A DNA stretch of 17,963 nt. Origin: CAYRVX01 sp964642165 (lineage in GTDB: Bacteria; Planctomycetota; Phycisphaerae; SM23-33). Shown here piece by piece: positions 8,663-16,900 of the stretch. Below the pieces are notes generated by a model that had not been told where the DNA came from, did not search any database, and was given only the letters and a program-made list of their open reading frames with translations. A program made the position numbers and the translations under genes. The first letter of the stretch is position 1, and each line of letters begins with the position of its first letter. The stretch lies in the NCBI GenBank assembly GCA_964642165.1, contig CAZXOC010000144.1, forward strand, positions 1 through 17,963, read 5' to 3'.

Positions 8663-11600
8663 ATGCGGATGGACATGCGAACGGCCGTACTGCTTGGCGC
8701 GCTGCTTGCTCTCCAAAGCGGCGTCCAAGGCGCCGAGTACTTCGTCAACAAGCAAGGCTCGGACGCGAACGATGGCGCGAACCGCGAAACGGCTTTCCTG
8801 ACGATACAGAAAGGCGTGGATGCCCTGAAACCCGGTGACACTTTGGCGATCGGACCGGGGGAGTATTCTGAAAACGTGCAGCGCGCCGATCTCGGCAGCC
8901 CGGACGTGGATACCGTTATCCGGGCGGAAGTTCGCGGCACGGCGGTGCTGCGCGGCGATGTTCCCGGGCCGGAATTCAAAAAGGTTGATGGGTACCGGTT
9001 TGTCTATGCCGCGCGGGTCGATCAGGCGCCGACCGCCGTCTTGGAACATCATAAACTGCACACGTTGCTTCCCAAGGCCAATGTTTCGGAACTTGAGTTT
9101 GATCCCGGCTTCTTTCACTACGACGCCGATTCCCGGACGCTCTACATCTCCAACCTGGACCTGAGCGCGCCGGACCAGCATCGCTACACCGTGGCCGTGA
9201 ACGGGAAACACGGCATCGAACTGACAAACCCCCAGCGGGTCACGATCGAGGGGTTGGCGGCGACGGGATTCTATCCGGGATGGGGGATCAACCTGAACGC
9301 GCCGGTTTCGTGCGTAGTGCGGGACTGCGTCACGTTCATGAGCGTGGGAGGCATCCGGCTCGGACCCTCCGGAGCAATCGGCGGCGAGGGTGGGTCCAAC
9401 AATGTGGTCGAGAACTGCGTTTCGTACGCGCACACCTTTGGCGGCATCGTGCGGTACGGCGCCAACAAGGATGTCATCCGAAACTGCCGCACGTACCGGT
9501 CCAAGCGCGAAGGCAATGAACATTTCGGCATTATGCATTATGCCGGCATGACGGGACCGCTCCTGATTAAGAACAACATCTCCTGGGGACAGAACTTCGA
9601 CTATTCCGTCAAGCCGGCGGGCCAGGAAAGGCTGGAGAACTGCGTGGCGCTGGGGTTCATCCGGAACGCCAACATGTTCCACAACCTGATCGGCGGCGGC
9701 AATGAGTACGACCGCGGGCTCACCGCGCCCGCCGGCAATATTCTCTTCCTGCGCGAGAAGAAGCTGGACAGGGATTTCGAGTTTGCCGACCCGCTCAACC
9801 TCGACTTCCGCCTTCAAGGCGATTCGCGGTTCCGCGGCACGGGCCCGGACGGGACCGACCGCGGTCCGTATCCCTACGCGGCAAACATCTTCTACGTGTC
9901 GCCCGCCGGGGATGACCGGGCCGACGGCCTGTCCATGCGCAGGCCCTGGCGCACGCTCCCGCGCTCCCTCGAGGCGCTGCGCCCGGGAGACACGCTCTAC
10001 CTGGCCGAGGGCGAATATGCGGCCGCAGCGTGGAACAAGGCTGGCGACGGGAAGAGACCGATCAGGGTGTGCGGCCGCGGCCGCGGGACGGTCACCATCA
10101 AGGGCAAACTGATCTTGACCGGCGGCGCGGCGGTTGTGTTCGAGCGCATCAACTTCTCGCGCGGCGCGGCGCTGCGCGACAGCCGCGATCTGGCCTTCAG
10201 GAACTGCACGTTCTTCGGCCCCGCGGGCGGACTGGACGCGAAGAAGGTCAAGGATCTGAATGTCGCGCACTCGGTGTTTGCGGGGGTGCCGGTGCATCTG
10301 ACGGGAACGGAGCATGTGACGCTGAGCGGGAACATCTTCGCCAACGACGGGAAGCCTGCCGTCCGGCTCGACGCGGCTCGCGCCGTCCGGTATTCGGACT
10401 ACAACAACTACCAGGACAGGACGCAATGCTGGGAGGTCAACGGCGCTGCATGGTCGTTGGCCGATCTTCAGCAGCGCCATGACCGTTACTCGCAAGCGCT
10501 GGCGCCGAGATTCGCCTTGCAGAAGGGAGTGCCGCGGCTCGAGAACCGCGATCGGTTCAGAAGCCTGGGTCCCGGCAGCACGGGGCTGGGCGTTCATCAC
10601 GAATATGAGACCACTGCCAAGGCCTTGGATCTGGTCGGTCCCTTCCTCCATTCGGTGAGCGATAGCACGGCCAACATCGAGTGGTGGACTTCGCACCCGG
10701 CAACCCATTCGCTGTCATGGGGTGAGACGCGGGAAATGACGAGGACCGTGCATAAGCTCAGGGGTCGCGAACGCTTCAATACCTTCAGCCTGACCGGCCT
10801 CCAACCCGGCAAGGCGTACTATTTCAGAATCCTCTCTGCGGATGCCTCGCGTGGGGACGCTTCCCTCGCCGTGCTTACGCCGGAAAACGCGGCACTGTCG
10901 TTCAAGACCGCTCCCAAGGCGGCTGCGCCGCGCGTGTACTACGTGGCGCCCGACGGCAATGACGGCCACAGCGGCCTGCGCCGTGACGAGGCCCTCCGCA
11001 CGGTAAGCTGCGCCGCGTCACGCGTCGGCCCCGGCGATACGGTCAAGATCGCCGGCGGGGAGTACGCCGAAACGGTGCGCATCCGGGCCGCGGGAACCAA
11101 GGAGCGTCCGATCACGTTTCGTTCGGTACCGGGCGAGAAACCGGTGTTCAAGAATGAGGACCTGAGCCGGGCCTTCGAGATCGTCTTCAAGCCGGATCTC
11201 CGGTTTGACGGATTGTATTTCCAGCGGGGGGGATTCGCGAATCAGGTCTTCGTCGTGCGCCAAAGCGAACGCGTACGGATCACTCGCTGCCTGAACGTCA
11301 CGGTCGCCGCCGATGCGAGTCCCGGGATGCTCATCCGGAACTGCGTGGCGCGCGGGGGATGGACGGCGGTCGCCCTGAGCCGCTGTCCCGGTTCACGCGT
11401 CGAGAACAGCGTATTCATCATGACCACACTGCGCCAGCTCGTCTGCGACGCGTCAACGATTGTGCGCGGCAACATCTTCTGCGAGTGTCTCCGCAACAAG
11501 ACCCATCAGACGCTTCTGGAGCTTTCTGCGAACGTGGCAGAGTCGAACAACTGTTTCTACATGCGCTGGCCGGAGGACGAAAAGCTGGCGATCAATAACA

Positions 11601-12895
11601 GAACGTTGCCGGAGCACCGGGTGCGGACGGGCTCCGATGCGTTCGCCGCCAACCCGATGATGCCGGGCACGCCCGGCCGACTTCAGGGCTGGCAGCAAAG
11701 CTCGGACAGGGATTTTGACCAGTTCTTCACGACGAATCCGCAACTGATCCTGCGCGGCATCGGCCTGCAGCCGGACGCGTTTCGCGATTCCAGCTTGGGG
11801 GTGAAAAAGTGGGTGTACGACCGCGCGTGGGCGGAGGCCGTCGCCAAAGCCGCCAACGCGGCCTCGGCGCTGGCGCGGACCGGCAGGGATGCGGAGGCGC
11901 TCACCGCCTATGCCAATCTCGCGGAGGACTTCCCGTTGGGCGACCGGCTGAAAGCGGACATCCTGGAACAGGCATCGCTCTGCGCCGGACGGCTCAAGGA
12001 CTATGACCGGGCGATGCAATTGGCGAAGAGAATTCCGGTGAAGCCGATCGGGATCCGGCGTCAGATGCAGTTGTTGCTCCAACAGAAGCGGTATGCCGCA
12101 CTGCTGGACGCCTTTGCGGATCGCAGAATGGGCGGACGGAGGTTCCACCTGAGCTTTGTGTATCCGGAACAGGAAGACCTGATGGCGGACCTGTACTACT
12201 ACCGCAGCCTCGCCTATGTGCATGCGAACGATCTGGCGGCGGCGGAAGCGGATCTGAAAATCATGAACGACAAACGGACGCGCCTGACGTACAGGTCCGG
12301 CGAGGCCATTCATGATCGGGTCTGGTTGCAGCTAGGGGATTTCTATCGGACGCAATTGAAAGACGACGACCGGGCCCTCGACGCGTACCGCAACGTGTGC
12401 GACCGGACCACCTGGGCCTTCTGGGGCCGGCCGCTGAAGCCTGCCGCCAGGGGCGCGGACGAAACGCTCGTGGCGGCGACGAAGGCGGCGTGCGACATCC
12501 TGCGCAAGCAGGGGAAGCTCGACGAGGTGAGGAAACTCCAATTCAACCTGCTGAAGGCCCAGGCGGAAGCCTCGGCCAGCCTTCTCAAGGAATCGGAGAC
12601 GGTAGCCAAGTTCGGGGAGTTGCTGGCGCTTCCGGGCAGACACTCGGCGGACGTCGAAGCGTGTGCGAAGCGCATCGACCGGCTTGAAGGGGCTGGCCGT
12701 GGAAAGGTCGTCGCCGGTATAGGACGGATGACGAGCGGTTTGTCGGCCGATGCGCGGGACTTGCTGGTGAAGGCGGCGGCCGCGCCCGACGCGGAAAGGC
12801 GGCAGACGGCGGTGCGCGGCCTGCTGATCTTCGTACAGGTGCAGGAAGCGAAGGAGTTGCTGGCCAAGACGGAGAAGCAGAACCCTGCGCGATAA
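8663..12895 (+). CDS. Secreted protein with three DUF1565/beta-helix modules, an Fn3-like domain and TPR-like tail
   Basis: This predicted 1410-residue protein starts at ATG 8663, seven bases after AGGAG (8651-8655). Residues 1-24 form a signal peptide with a hydrophobic core (AVLLGALLAL) and a probable cut after VQGA. Three related modules each open with a YFVN/FYVS/YYVA strand, an ND/DD-G loop and the beta-helix entry signature PGDT: about 25-405 (KPGDTLAIGPGEY), 408-645 (RPGDTLYLAEGEY) and 757-1045 (GPGDTVKIAGGEY). This is the DUF1565/pectate-lyase-like right-handed helix class. The first module has the clearest coils (VVENCVSY, VIRNCRTY, NNISWG). An Fn3-like sandwich at about 653-755 (SDSTANIEWW, LQPGKAYYFRI) sits between modules two and three. 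Residues 1050-1300 are helical and TPR-like (GRDAEALTAYANLAEDFP, DDRALDAYRNV). Carbohydrate binding or lysis outside the cytoplasm is likely, but I cannot assign a catalytic residue or substrate. Confidence 0.92.
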   Translation: MRMDMRTAVLLGALLALQSGVQGAEYFVNKQGSDANDGANRETAFLTIQKGVDALKPGDTLAIGPGEYSENVQRADLGSPDVDTVIRAEVRGTAVLRGDVPGPEFKKVDGYRFVYAARVDQAPTAVLEHHKLHTLLPKANVSELEFDPGFFHYDADSRTLYISNLDLSAPDQHRYTVAVNGKHGIELTNPQRVTIEGLAATGFYPGWGINLNAPVSCVVRDCVTFMSVGGIRLGPSGAIGGEGGSNNVVENCVSYAHTFGGIVRYGANKDVIRNCRTYRSKREGNEHFGIMHYAGMTGPLLIKNNISWGQNFDYSVKPAGQERLENCVALGFIRNANMFHNLIGGGNEYDRGLTAPAGNILFLREKKLDRDFEFADPLNLDFRLQGDSRFRGTGPDGTDRGPYPYAANIFYVSPAGDDRADGLSMRRPWRTLPRSLEALRPGDTLYLAEGEYAAAAWNKAGDGKRPIRVCGRGRGTVTIKGKLILTGGAAVVFERINFSRGAALRDSRDLAFRNCTFFGPAGGLDAKKVKDLNVAHSVFAGVPVHLTGTEHVTLSGNIFANDGKPAVRLDAARAVRYSDYNNYQDRTQCWEVNGAAWSLADLQQRHDRYSQALAPRFALQKGVPRLENRDRFRSLGPGSTGLGVHHEYETTAKALDLVGPFLHSVSDSTANIEWWTSHPATHSLSWGETREMTRTVHKLRGRERFNTFSLTGLQPGKAYYFRILSADASRGDASLAVLTPENAALSFKTAPKAAAPRVYYVAPDGNDGHSGLRRDEALRTVSCAASRVGPGDTVKIAGGEYAETVRIRAAGTKERPITFRSVPGEKPVFKNEDLSRAFEIVFKPDLRFDGLYFQRGGFANQVFVVRQSERVRITRCLNVTVAADASPGMLIRNCVARGGWTAVALSRCPGSRVENSVFIMTTLRQLVCDASTIVRGNIFCECLRNKTHQTLLELSANVAESNNCFYMRWPEDEKLAINNRTLPEHRVRTGSDAFAANPMMPGTPGRLQGWQQSSDRDFDQFFTTNPQLILRGIGLQPDAFRDSSLGVKKWVYDRAWAEAVAKAANAASALARTGRDAEALTAYANLAEDFPLGDRLKADILEQASLCAGRLKDYDRAMQLAKRIPVKPIGIRRQMQLLLQQKRYAALLDAFADRRMGGRRFHLSFVYPEQEDLMADLYYYRSLAYVHANDLAAAEADLKIMNDKRTRLTYRSGEAIHDRVWLQLGDFYRTQLKDDDRALDAYRNVCDRTTWAFWGRPLKPAARGADETLVAATKAACDILRKQGKLDEVRKLQFNLLKAQAEASASLLKESETVAKFGELLALPGRHSADVEACAKRIDRLEGAGRGKVVAGIGRMTSGLSADARDLLVKAAAAPDAERRQTAVRGLLIFVQVQEAKELLAKTEKQNPAR

Positions 12896-12991
12896 GCTGG
12901 AGCATTGCGGGCGTTGACAGCCGTCGTTTGGAAATGGGCACGCACGTATTGCCGTTGAGGGGACCTGCAAACGGGAAGTGGGTGCTGAAGG

Positions 12992-13474
12992 CTATCCTAC
13001 CTGCACGGCTGCCTCGATGGCCTGCTGTTCGTCGTTCTCAGCGTAGACCTCGGTGATGGCGGCAAAGCGGTGGCCGAGGAGGATCCGGGCGGCTTCGATG
13101 CCGATCCGCCTTCGCCGGGCTTCCGGCTTCGCCAGGGCTTGCGACTCCGCCAAGGCTTCCGGCTTCGCCAAGGCTACGCCGGACAGGCCGGCGGACAGGC
13201 TGCCGGACAAGTCGGCGGGGAGGCAGGGCCGGTGGGGGTGGCAGCGGTGGGCCTTGCGCCAGGCAGCCAGTTCGTGCCGTTGCTTCTTCGTCAGGCGCTT
13301 TCGCCACTTGGCCTTGGATTCGTCGTCTCCCTTGGCCAGCGGGGCAGGCGGGGGGAAGGCGCGGCCGCAGGCACGGGCGATGGCGCAGCGGTAGGTGTCG
13401 GTCTTGTACCGCTCGGCGGGCATCCACTTGGGGCTGTCCTTGCGGTTCGTGCCGGGGGAGTTCCCCTGGGACAT
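12992..13474 (-). pseudogene. 3' remnant of a tyrosine recombinase (phage-integrase family) with an in-frame repeat insert
   Basis: The reading frame gives AERYKTDTYRCAIARACGRAFPPP, a charged linker (KAKWRKRLTKKQRHELAAW), then HRCHPH. After an insert it gives RRIGIEAARILLGHR and TEVYAEND. These match the C-terminal catalytic half of XerC/D-like recombinases: the LGH box and the Tyr nucleophile in EVYAE are present. The expected QLRHxxAT segment after HPH, which carries catalytic His and Arg, is missing; about 38 codons of repeat-derived sequence stand in its place. The N-terminal half is absent: upstream of 13474 the frame continues into the 233-bp repeat and then into antisense of the neighbouring gene. 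The remnant is therefore truncated and lacks its active site. It converges on the beta-helix gene, with stop codons about 95 bases apart; that gap shows nothing notable. Confidence 0.75.
13118..13231 (-). repeat. Repeat-rich in-frame insert inside the recombinase remnant
   Basis: On the plus strand, 13118-13171 is three tandem 18-base units: GGCTTCCGGCTTCGCCAG, GGCTTGCGACTCCGCCAA and GGCTTCCGGCTTCGCCAA. A related GGCTACGCC segment follows, then GGACAGG/GGACAAG iterations to about 13215. On the recombinase strand this translates without stops as LAKPEA-LAESQA-LAKPEA preceded by DLSGSLSAGLSG. The boundaries are placed where recognisable recombinase sequence stops (HPH) and restarts (RRIGIEAAR). 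The segment is 114 bp, an exact multiple of three. Confidence 0.7.
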
Positions 13475-13550
13475 GTTGGCGCATATGTGATTTTTGAAAA
13501 AGCAGTTACGCTCATTCCGGCGGACGAAGCGGCCGGCGGCGGAAGCTGAT

Positions 13551-13783
13551 TGTCCAAAATCGGCGTAATGTCCAAAATGTGTACAGGGATAAACCTTGTG
13601 ATAACAATGTGTTACGGGGATTTCGGGCCCTCGGGAGGGCTTCAGGATTGGACACTTTTGCCACATAACTTGGAGACTTACGGCCGTTTTTCGGGGGGCG
13701 GCTGGAGGTGTGAGGATTCCGCCGAAAGGGTCGAAAAGTGTCGCGCTACGGCGCGCTCGGGCAGGCTCGGGGGTGAGGCAGGC
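13551..13783 (-). repeat. Direct repeat copy 1 (about 233 bp)
   Basis: This stretch aligns along its length with 17513-17746 in the same orientation. Conservation is strongest at the right edge: 13732-13783 is identical to 17695-17746 (52 bases). Elsewhere the copies share blocks such as GATTTCGGGCC, TGGACA, GACTTA, CGGGGGG and ATTCCGCCG. The left edge has TGTCCAAAAT at 13551-13560 and again at 13569-13578, followed by TGTACA. Weaker similarity may extend left to about 13495. No open frame is conserved between copies, so it is noncoding. It lies between the recombinase remnant and the truncated Tat-signal stub. Confidence 0.85.
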
Positions 13784-13851
13784 GCGTTGTCGGCCGCGAG
13801 CCTCTGGAGGAACCGCCTGCGTGTCCACGTTCGGCCCTGCTCTGATCTCAT
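13784..13851 (-). pseudogene. 5' stub of a gene for a twin-arginine (Tat) signal protein, cut off at the repeat
   Basis: ATG 13851 follows GGGAG (13858-13862) with a 6-base gap and encodes MRSEQGRTWTRRRFLQRLAA. TRRRFLQ fits the (S/T)RRxFLK Tat consensus. After about 23 codons the frame enters the conserved edge of the 233-bp repeat at 13783, and what follows is repeat-derived translation, with neither the hydrophobic core expected of a Tat signal nor a mature domain. It would start about 150 bases downstream of the stop of the DUF6288-like gene on the same strand, so it may have been the next gene of that cluster. The Tat motif in so short a GC-rich peptide could be chance, but motif plus ribosome site plus abrupt end make a truncated gene plausible. 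Confidence 0.45.
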
Positions 13852-13998
13852 CGCCCGCTCCCGAGTTGGACGCACCTCGTCTCGGACGGTCCCGCCGCCC
13901 CGGCGACCCACCGCCGGTCGCCGTCGCCCGCAACCGGCCGCCCCCGATTCTATCCCGACGAGCCCCGCCAGCAAGACTGAGCGCGGCCTGGAGCGAAG
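13852..13998. other. Intergenic spacer without recognisable gene
   Basis: About 150 bp of very GC-rich sequence downstream of the DUF6288-like gene. I see no hairpin followed by a T-run, so no terminator call is made. Its only legible element is the ribosome site of the Tat stub. Confidence 0.4.
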
Positions 13999-16900
13999 CT
14001 ACTTCAGGTCCGACATCTTCAGACCTTCGATGAACAGGTCCATCTGCCCCGCAGGCTCGTGCGTCGTTTTGTCGTACTGGACGTTGCCATAGGCCGCCAG
14101 AACGTTGGTGCCCTTCTTCAGGTGCCTGATATGGCCGGGCTGCAGCACGAGCGGGCGGTAGTGCGGCATGTCCTTCCACCAGATGTAGGTATGGATCTTG
14201 TGGCCGTTCAGGTACACGTGGAAGCCTTGCTTCGCCAGGATGCTCAGGCGGTACGAGTCGCAGTCCACCGCATCCAACTCGAACGTCGTTCGCATCACGA
14301 TGAACTCGCCCTTGCCCCAGTCTGAGTTGTTCTTGAAGGACACACGGCCCCTCCTGTGGACGCCGACGCCGATGGGCGCGCGGCCCTTCTCCCACCGGCT
14401 GTCATCGTAGTCGACCTTGTACCAGCCCTTGAGCTCGTCGGGCAGTTGTATGGTCCGGAAGCGCTTCTTCTCGCGCGGATGCTTCCTGTCCTTTTCGACC
14501 TGCGGATCGAACGACGTGAAGCGCCAGATGCGGTCCTCGAGTTTCGGCGTGCCGACCGCGTGCCAGCCGGCGACGGGCTTGCGGAGCTTGGTCAGGTCGA
14601 TGATCGTGTCGACGAGCGCCTGGTTCTTGCCGGCCTTCTCGGCGGTCATGCGCTTGATGAGCTCCTGCCGGTACTCGTTGAACAGGATGCCGGTCAGCTC
14701 CCTGCGCTGCTGGGGGGACTGCTGCTCGAGCGTGGTGTAGAGGCCGTAGGGCCTGCCCTCGCGGTTGGAGTTCGGCGTCGCCACGAGCTTGATGACGTCG
14801 CCGGTGGCGAACTGGTCGAAGCGCTGCCGGATCATCCGCGCGACCGCGACGGCGGTCGCGGGATCGTCCTGCAGGCACGCCTTGGCCATCTCGAAGACGT
14901 TGTACGCGCCCTCCGGAGAACGGATGCCGGTCTTGATCTCGCTCGCCTTCACGGCGTTCTTGAGCCCCGCCAGGATCATCTTGCCCGCCGGGCTCGTCCG
15001 CTTCTTGCTTCTCAGGGCGCCCTTCAGGTGGCCCAGCATCCTCGCCCGCGGCTGGGTGTGGTATTCGTCGGTCACCATCGTCAGCAGCGTCGGCAGGACC
15101 TTCAGGTAGAGGGCGTCGTCCTTCTCGAGCCCCGACAGGGCCATGAAGGCCGACTCGCGCAGCCACCAGTCCGAGTGCTTCGTCCAGGGCATGATGAGCG
15201 ACTTGCACGCCTGGATGTCCTTCGCCGGCGCGAGCTTCAGCGCCATCAGCGCGCCATCGACCACCCACCACGACTCCTTGGGGTCGGAAAGCATCTTCCG
15301 GATGGCCTCGACCATCGCGGGCGAGAACTGCTCGGCCGAGATCGGGGCCCGGCCGATGGCGAACCAGTACTTGTAGTCGGTCAGGCCGTCGAGCCCGGCC
15401 CGGCGCACGCGCGGGTCGCGGTCGCGCAGGAGCTTCTCGATTTCGCCGAGCGCCCCGACCGCGCGGAGCGCCTTCGCCGCCTGCGCGCGAATCATGTAGC
15501 GCCTGTGATACGCGTTCTTGAGCATCACCTCGCGGGGGACGCTCTTGAGATCCTTCGCCGGTCGGTGGTACGCCCCGCCAAGGGCATAGAAGGGAATATG
15601 GGTGGGCTCGTCGCGTCCGTAGTCGTAGTACTTCGGATTGTGGTCGATCGAGAGGAATGCCCTGTCGGCCCGCGTGCCCCATGGGTTCGCGGGCAGCGTG
15701 TAGTCCTTCGAGTACTTCGTGCGCGGCGCGCCGGTGATGCGCAGCGTCTTGAGTGGCGCGGTGTAGGACAGGCCGACGCCCGCGCCGGACGAGCCGATCA
15801 CCCCGTTGTTCCACGCGAGCGTAGCGATGCCGATGCTCCCGCCCGGCTCGCGACTCAGGTCGTGCCACCAGGTGAGGCGATCCATGGCTTTGCGGTACTG
15901 GGCGGGGCGGTCCCTCCGCATGTAGGACGTGATGATGCTGCGCCAGATGCCGTCGCCGCGCCCCTCGTCGCCGTGCCCCTTCACGAGCACGGGGTAGCTG
16001 GTGAGCATCGACATGCCGAGATACTGCCGGGCCTCCTCGTAGATCGTGACATCGCCCTGAGAGCCCGCGGCGATCTGCATGGCGGCGGCGATCATGCCGT
16101 CCTTGCCGTTCGAGCCCAGACCGCCTTCGCCGCGGTGATCGCCATAGGGCACCGTGCCGCGACCGGCGAAGCGGTAGAAGTACCGCAGCGAGCCGAGCAA
16201 GGTGTCGTCATCGACATGGACGCCGCACTCCTTGCCCAGGAGCAGCGTCGTCAGTAGCTGCGCCCCGGCCGGGTTCATCAGGCCGCCGGCGACGTACCCG
16301 GGGCTGACGCCCGTGCCCCAGTGCACCCAGCCGCACCCGAACTTCTGGCGGTGCTTCGCGTCGTCGCAGTAGTACTGCACTATCGGCAGCACCGATTTGT
16401 CGCCGGTGCGCAGGTAGTACTCACCGCATGCGATGCCGTTGTAGCCGTTGTTCCAGGTGTGATCGCCTATCCCCTTCACGTTCTTGGGGAAACTGTCGAA
16501 GTATGCCTTGACCGGAGGCACGTACTTGTCGTCGCCGGTCGAGAGCAGGAACAGGCACGCCAGGGCGCTCGGGATGCCGCGCTCGTTGAACCTGGATCCG
16601 AACTTGCTTCTGTCGGCGTAGAACTCGGCAGCCTGCTCGATGATCTTCTTCGACTTCGTGCAGTTGAGCGGCCACGTCTTGCTGTAGGAACCCAGCACGG
16701 GGATGCGAACGGTCTGCCTTCTCTTCGATTCACCATCTGCGGAGGCGACGTCGAAGATCATCCGGCCGTTGGTGGCCTCGGCGTTGGTGAGCGCGGTGCC
16801 CAGCGTGACGAAGGGATTCTTGCCCTTCAGAGAGACCCCGTTGATCCCCGTGATGATTTCGCCCTTCTTGAACTTGCCGTCGGCGGGCGAGCCGGGGACG

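Noticed and set aside
8567..10708. Minus-strand 713-codon frame opposite the beta-helix gene
   Set aside because: Compositional shadow. Its translation shows no fold signature, while the plus strand carries a signal peptide and PGDT modules.
13118..13215. Possible CRISPR array from 18-base tandem units
   Set aside because: Units are directly adjacent without unique spacers, degenerate, and lie in frame inside a recombinase remnant; no cas genes are present.
13622..13650. Intrinsic terminator in the repeat (GCCCTCGGGAGGGC hairpin)
   Set aside because: The hairpin is real, but the following T content is weak on both strands, so only a structured element can be supported.
13475..14395. Upstream extension of the recombinase frame to 467 codons
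   Set aside because: Beyond 13474 the translation runs through the noncoding repeat and then antisense of the neighbouring gene; it is not recombinase sequence.
14356..16257. Plus-strand 633-codon frame opposite the DUF6288-like gene
   Set aside because: Low-complexity Val/Arg/Asp/His sequence typical of antisense of GC-rich genes; no start signal.
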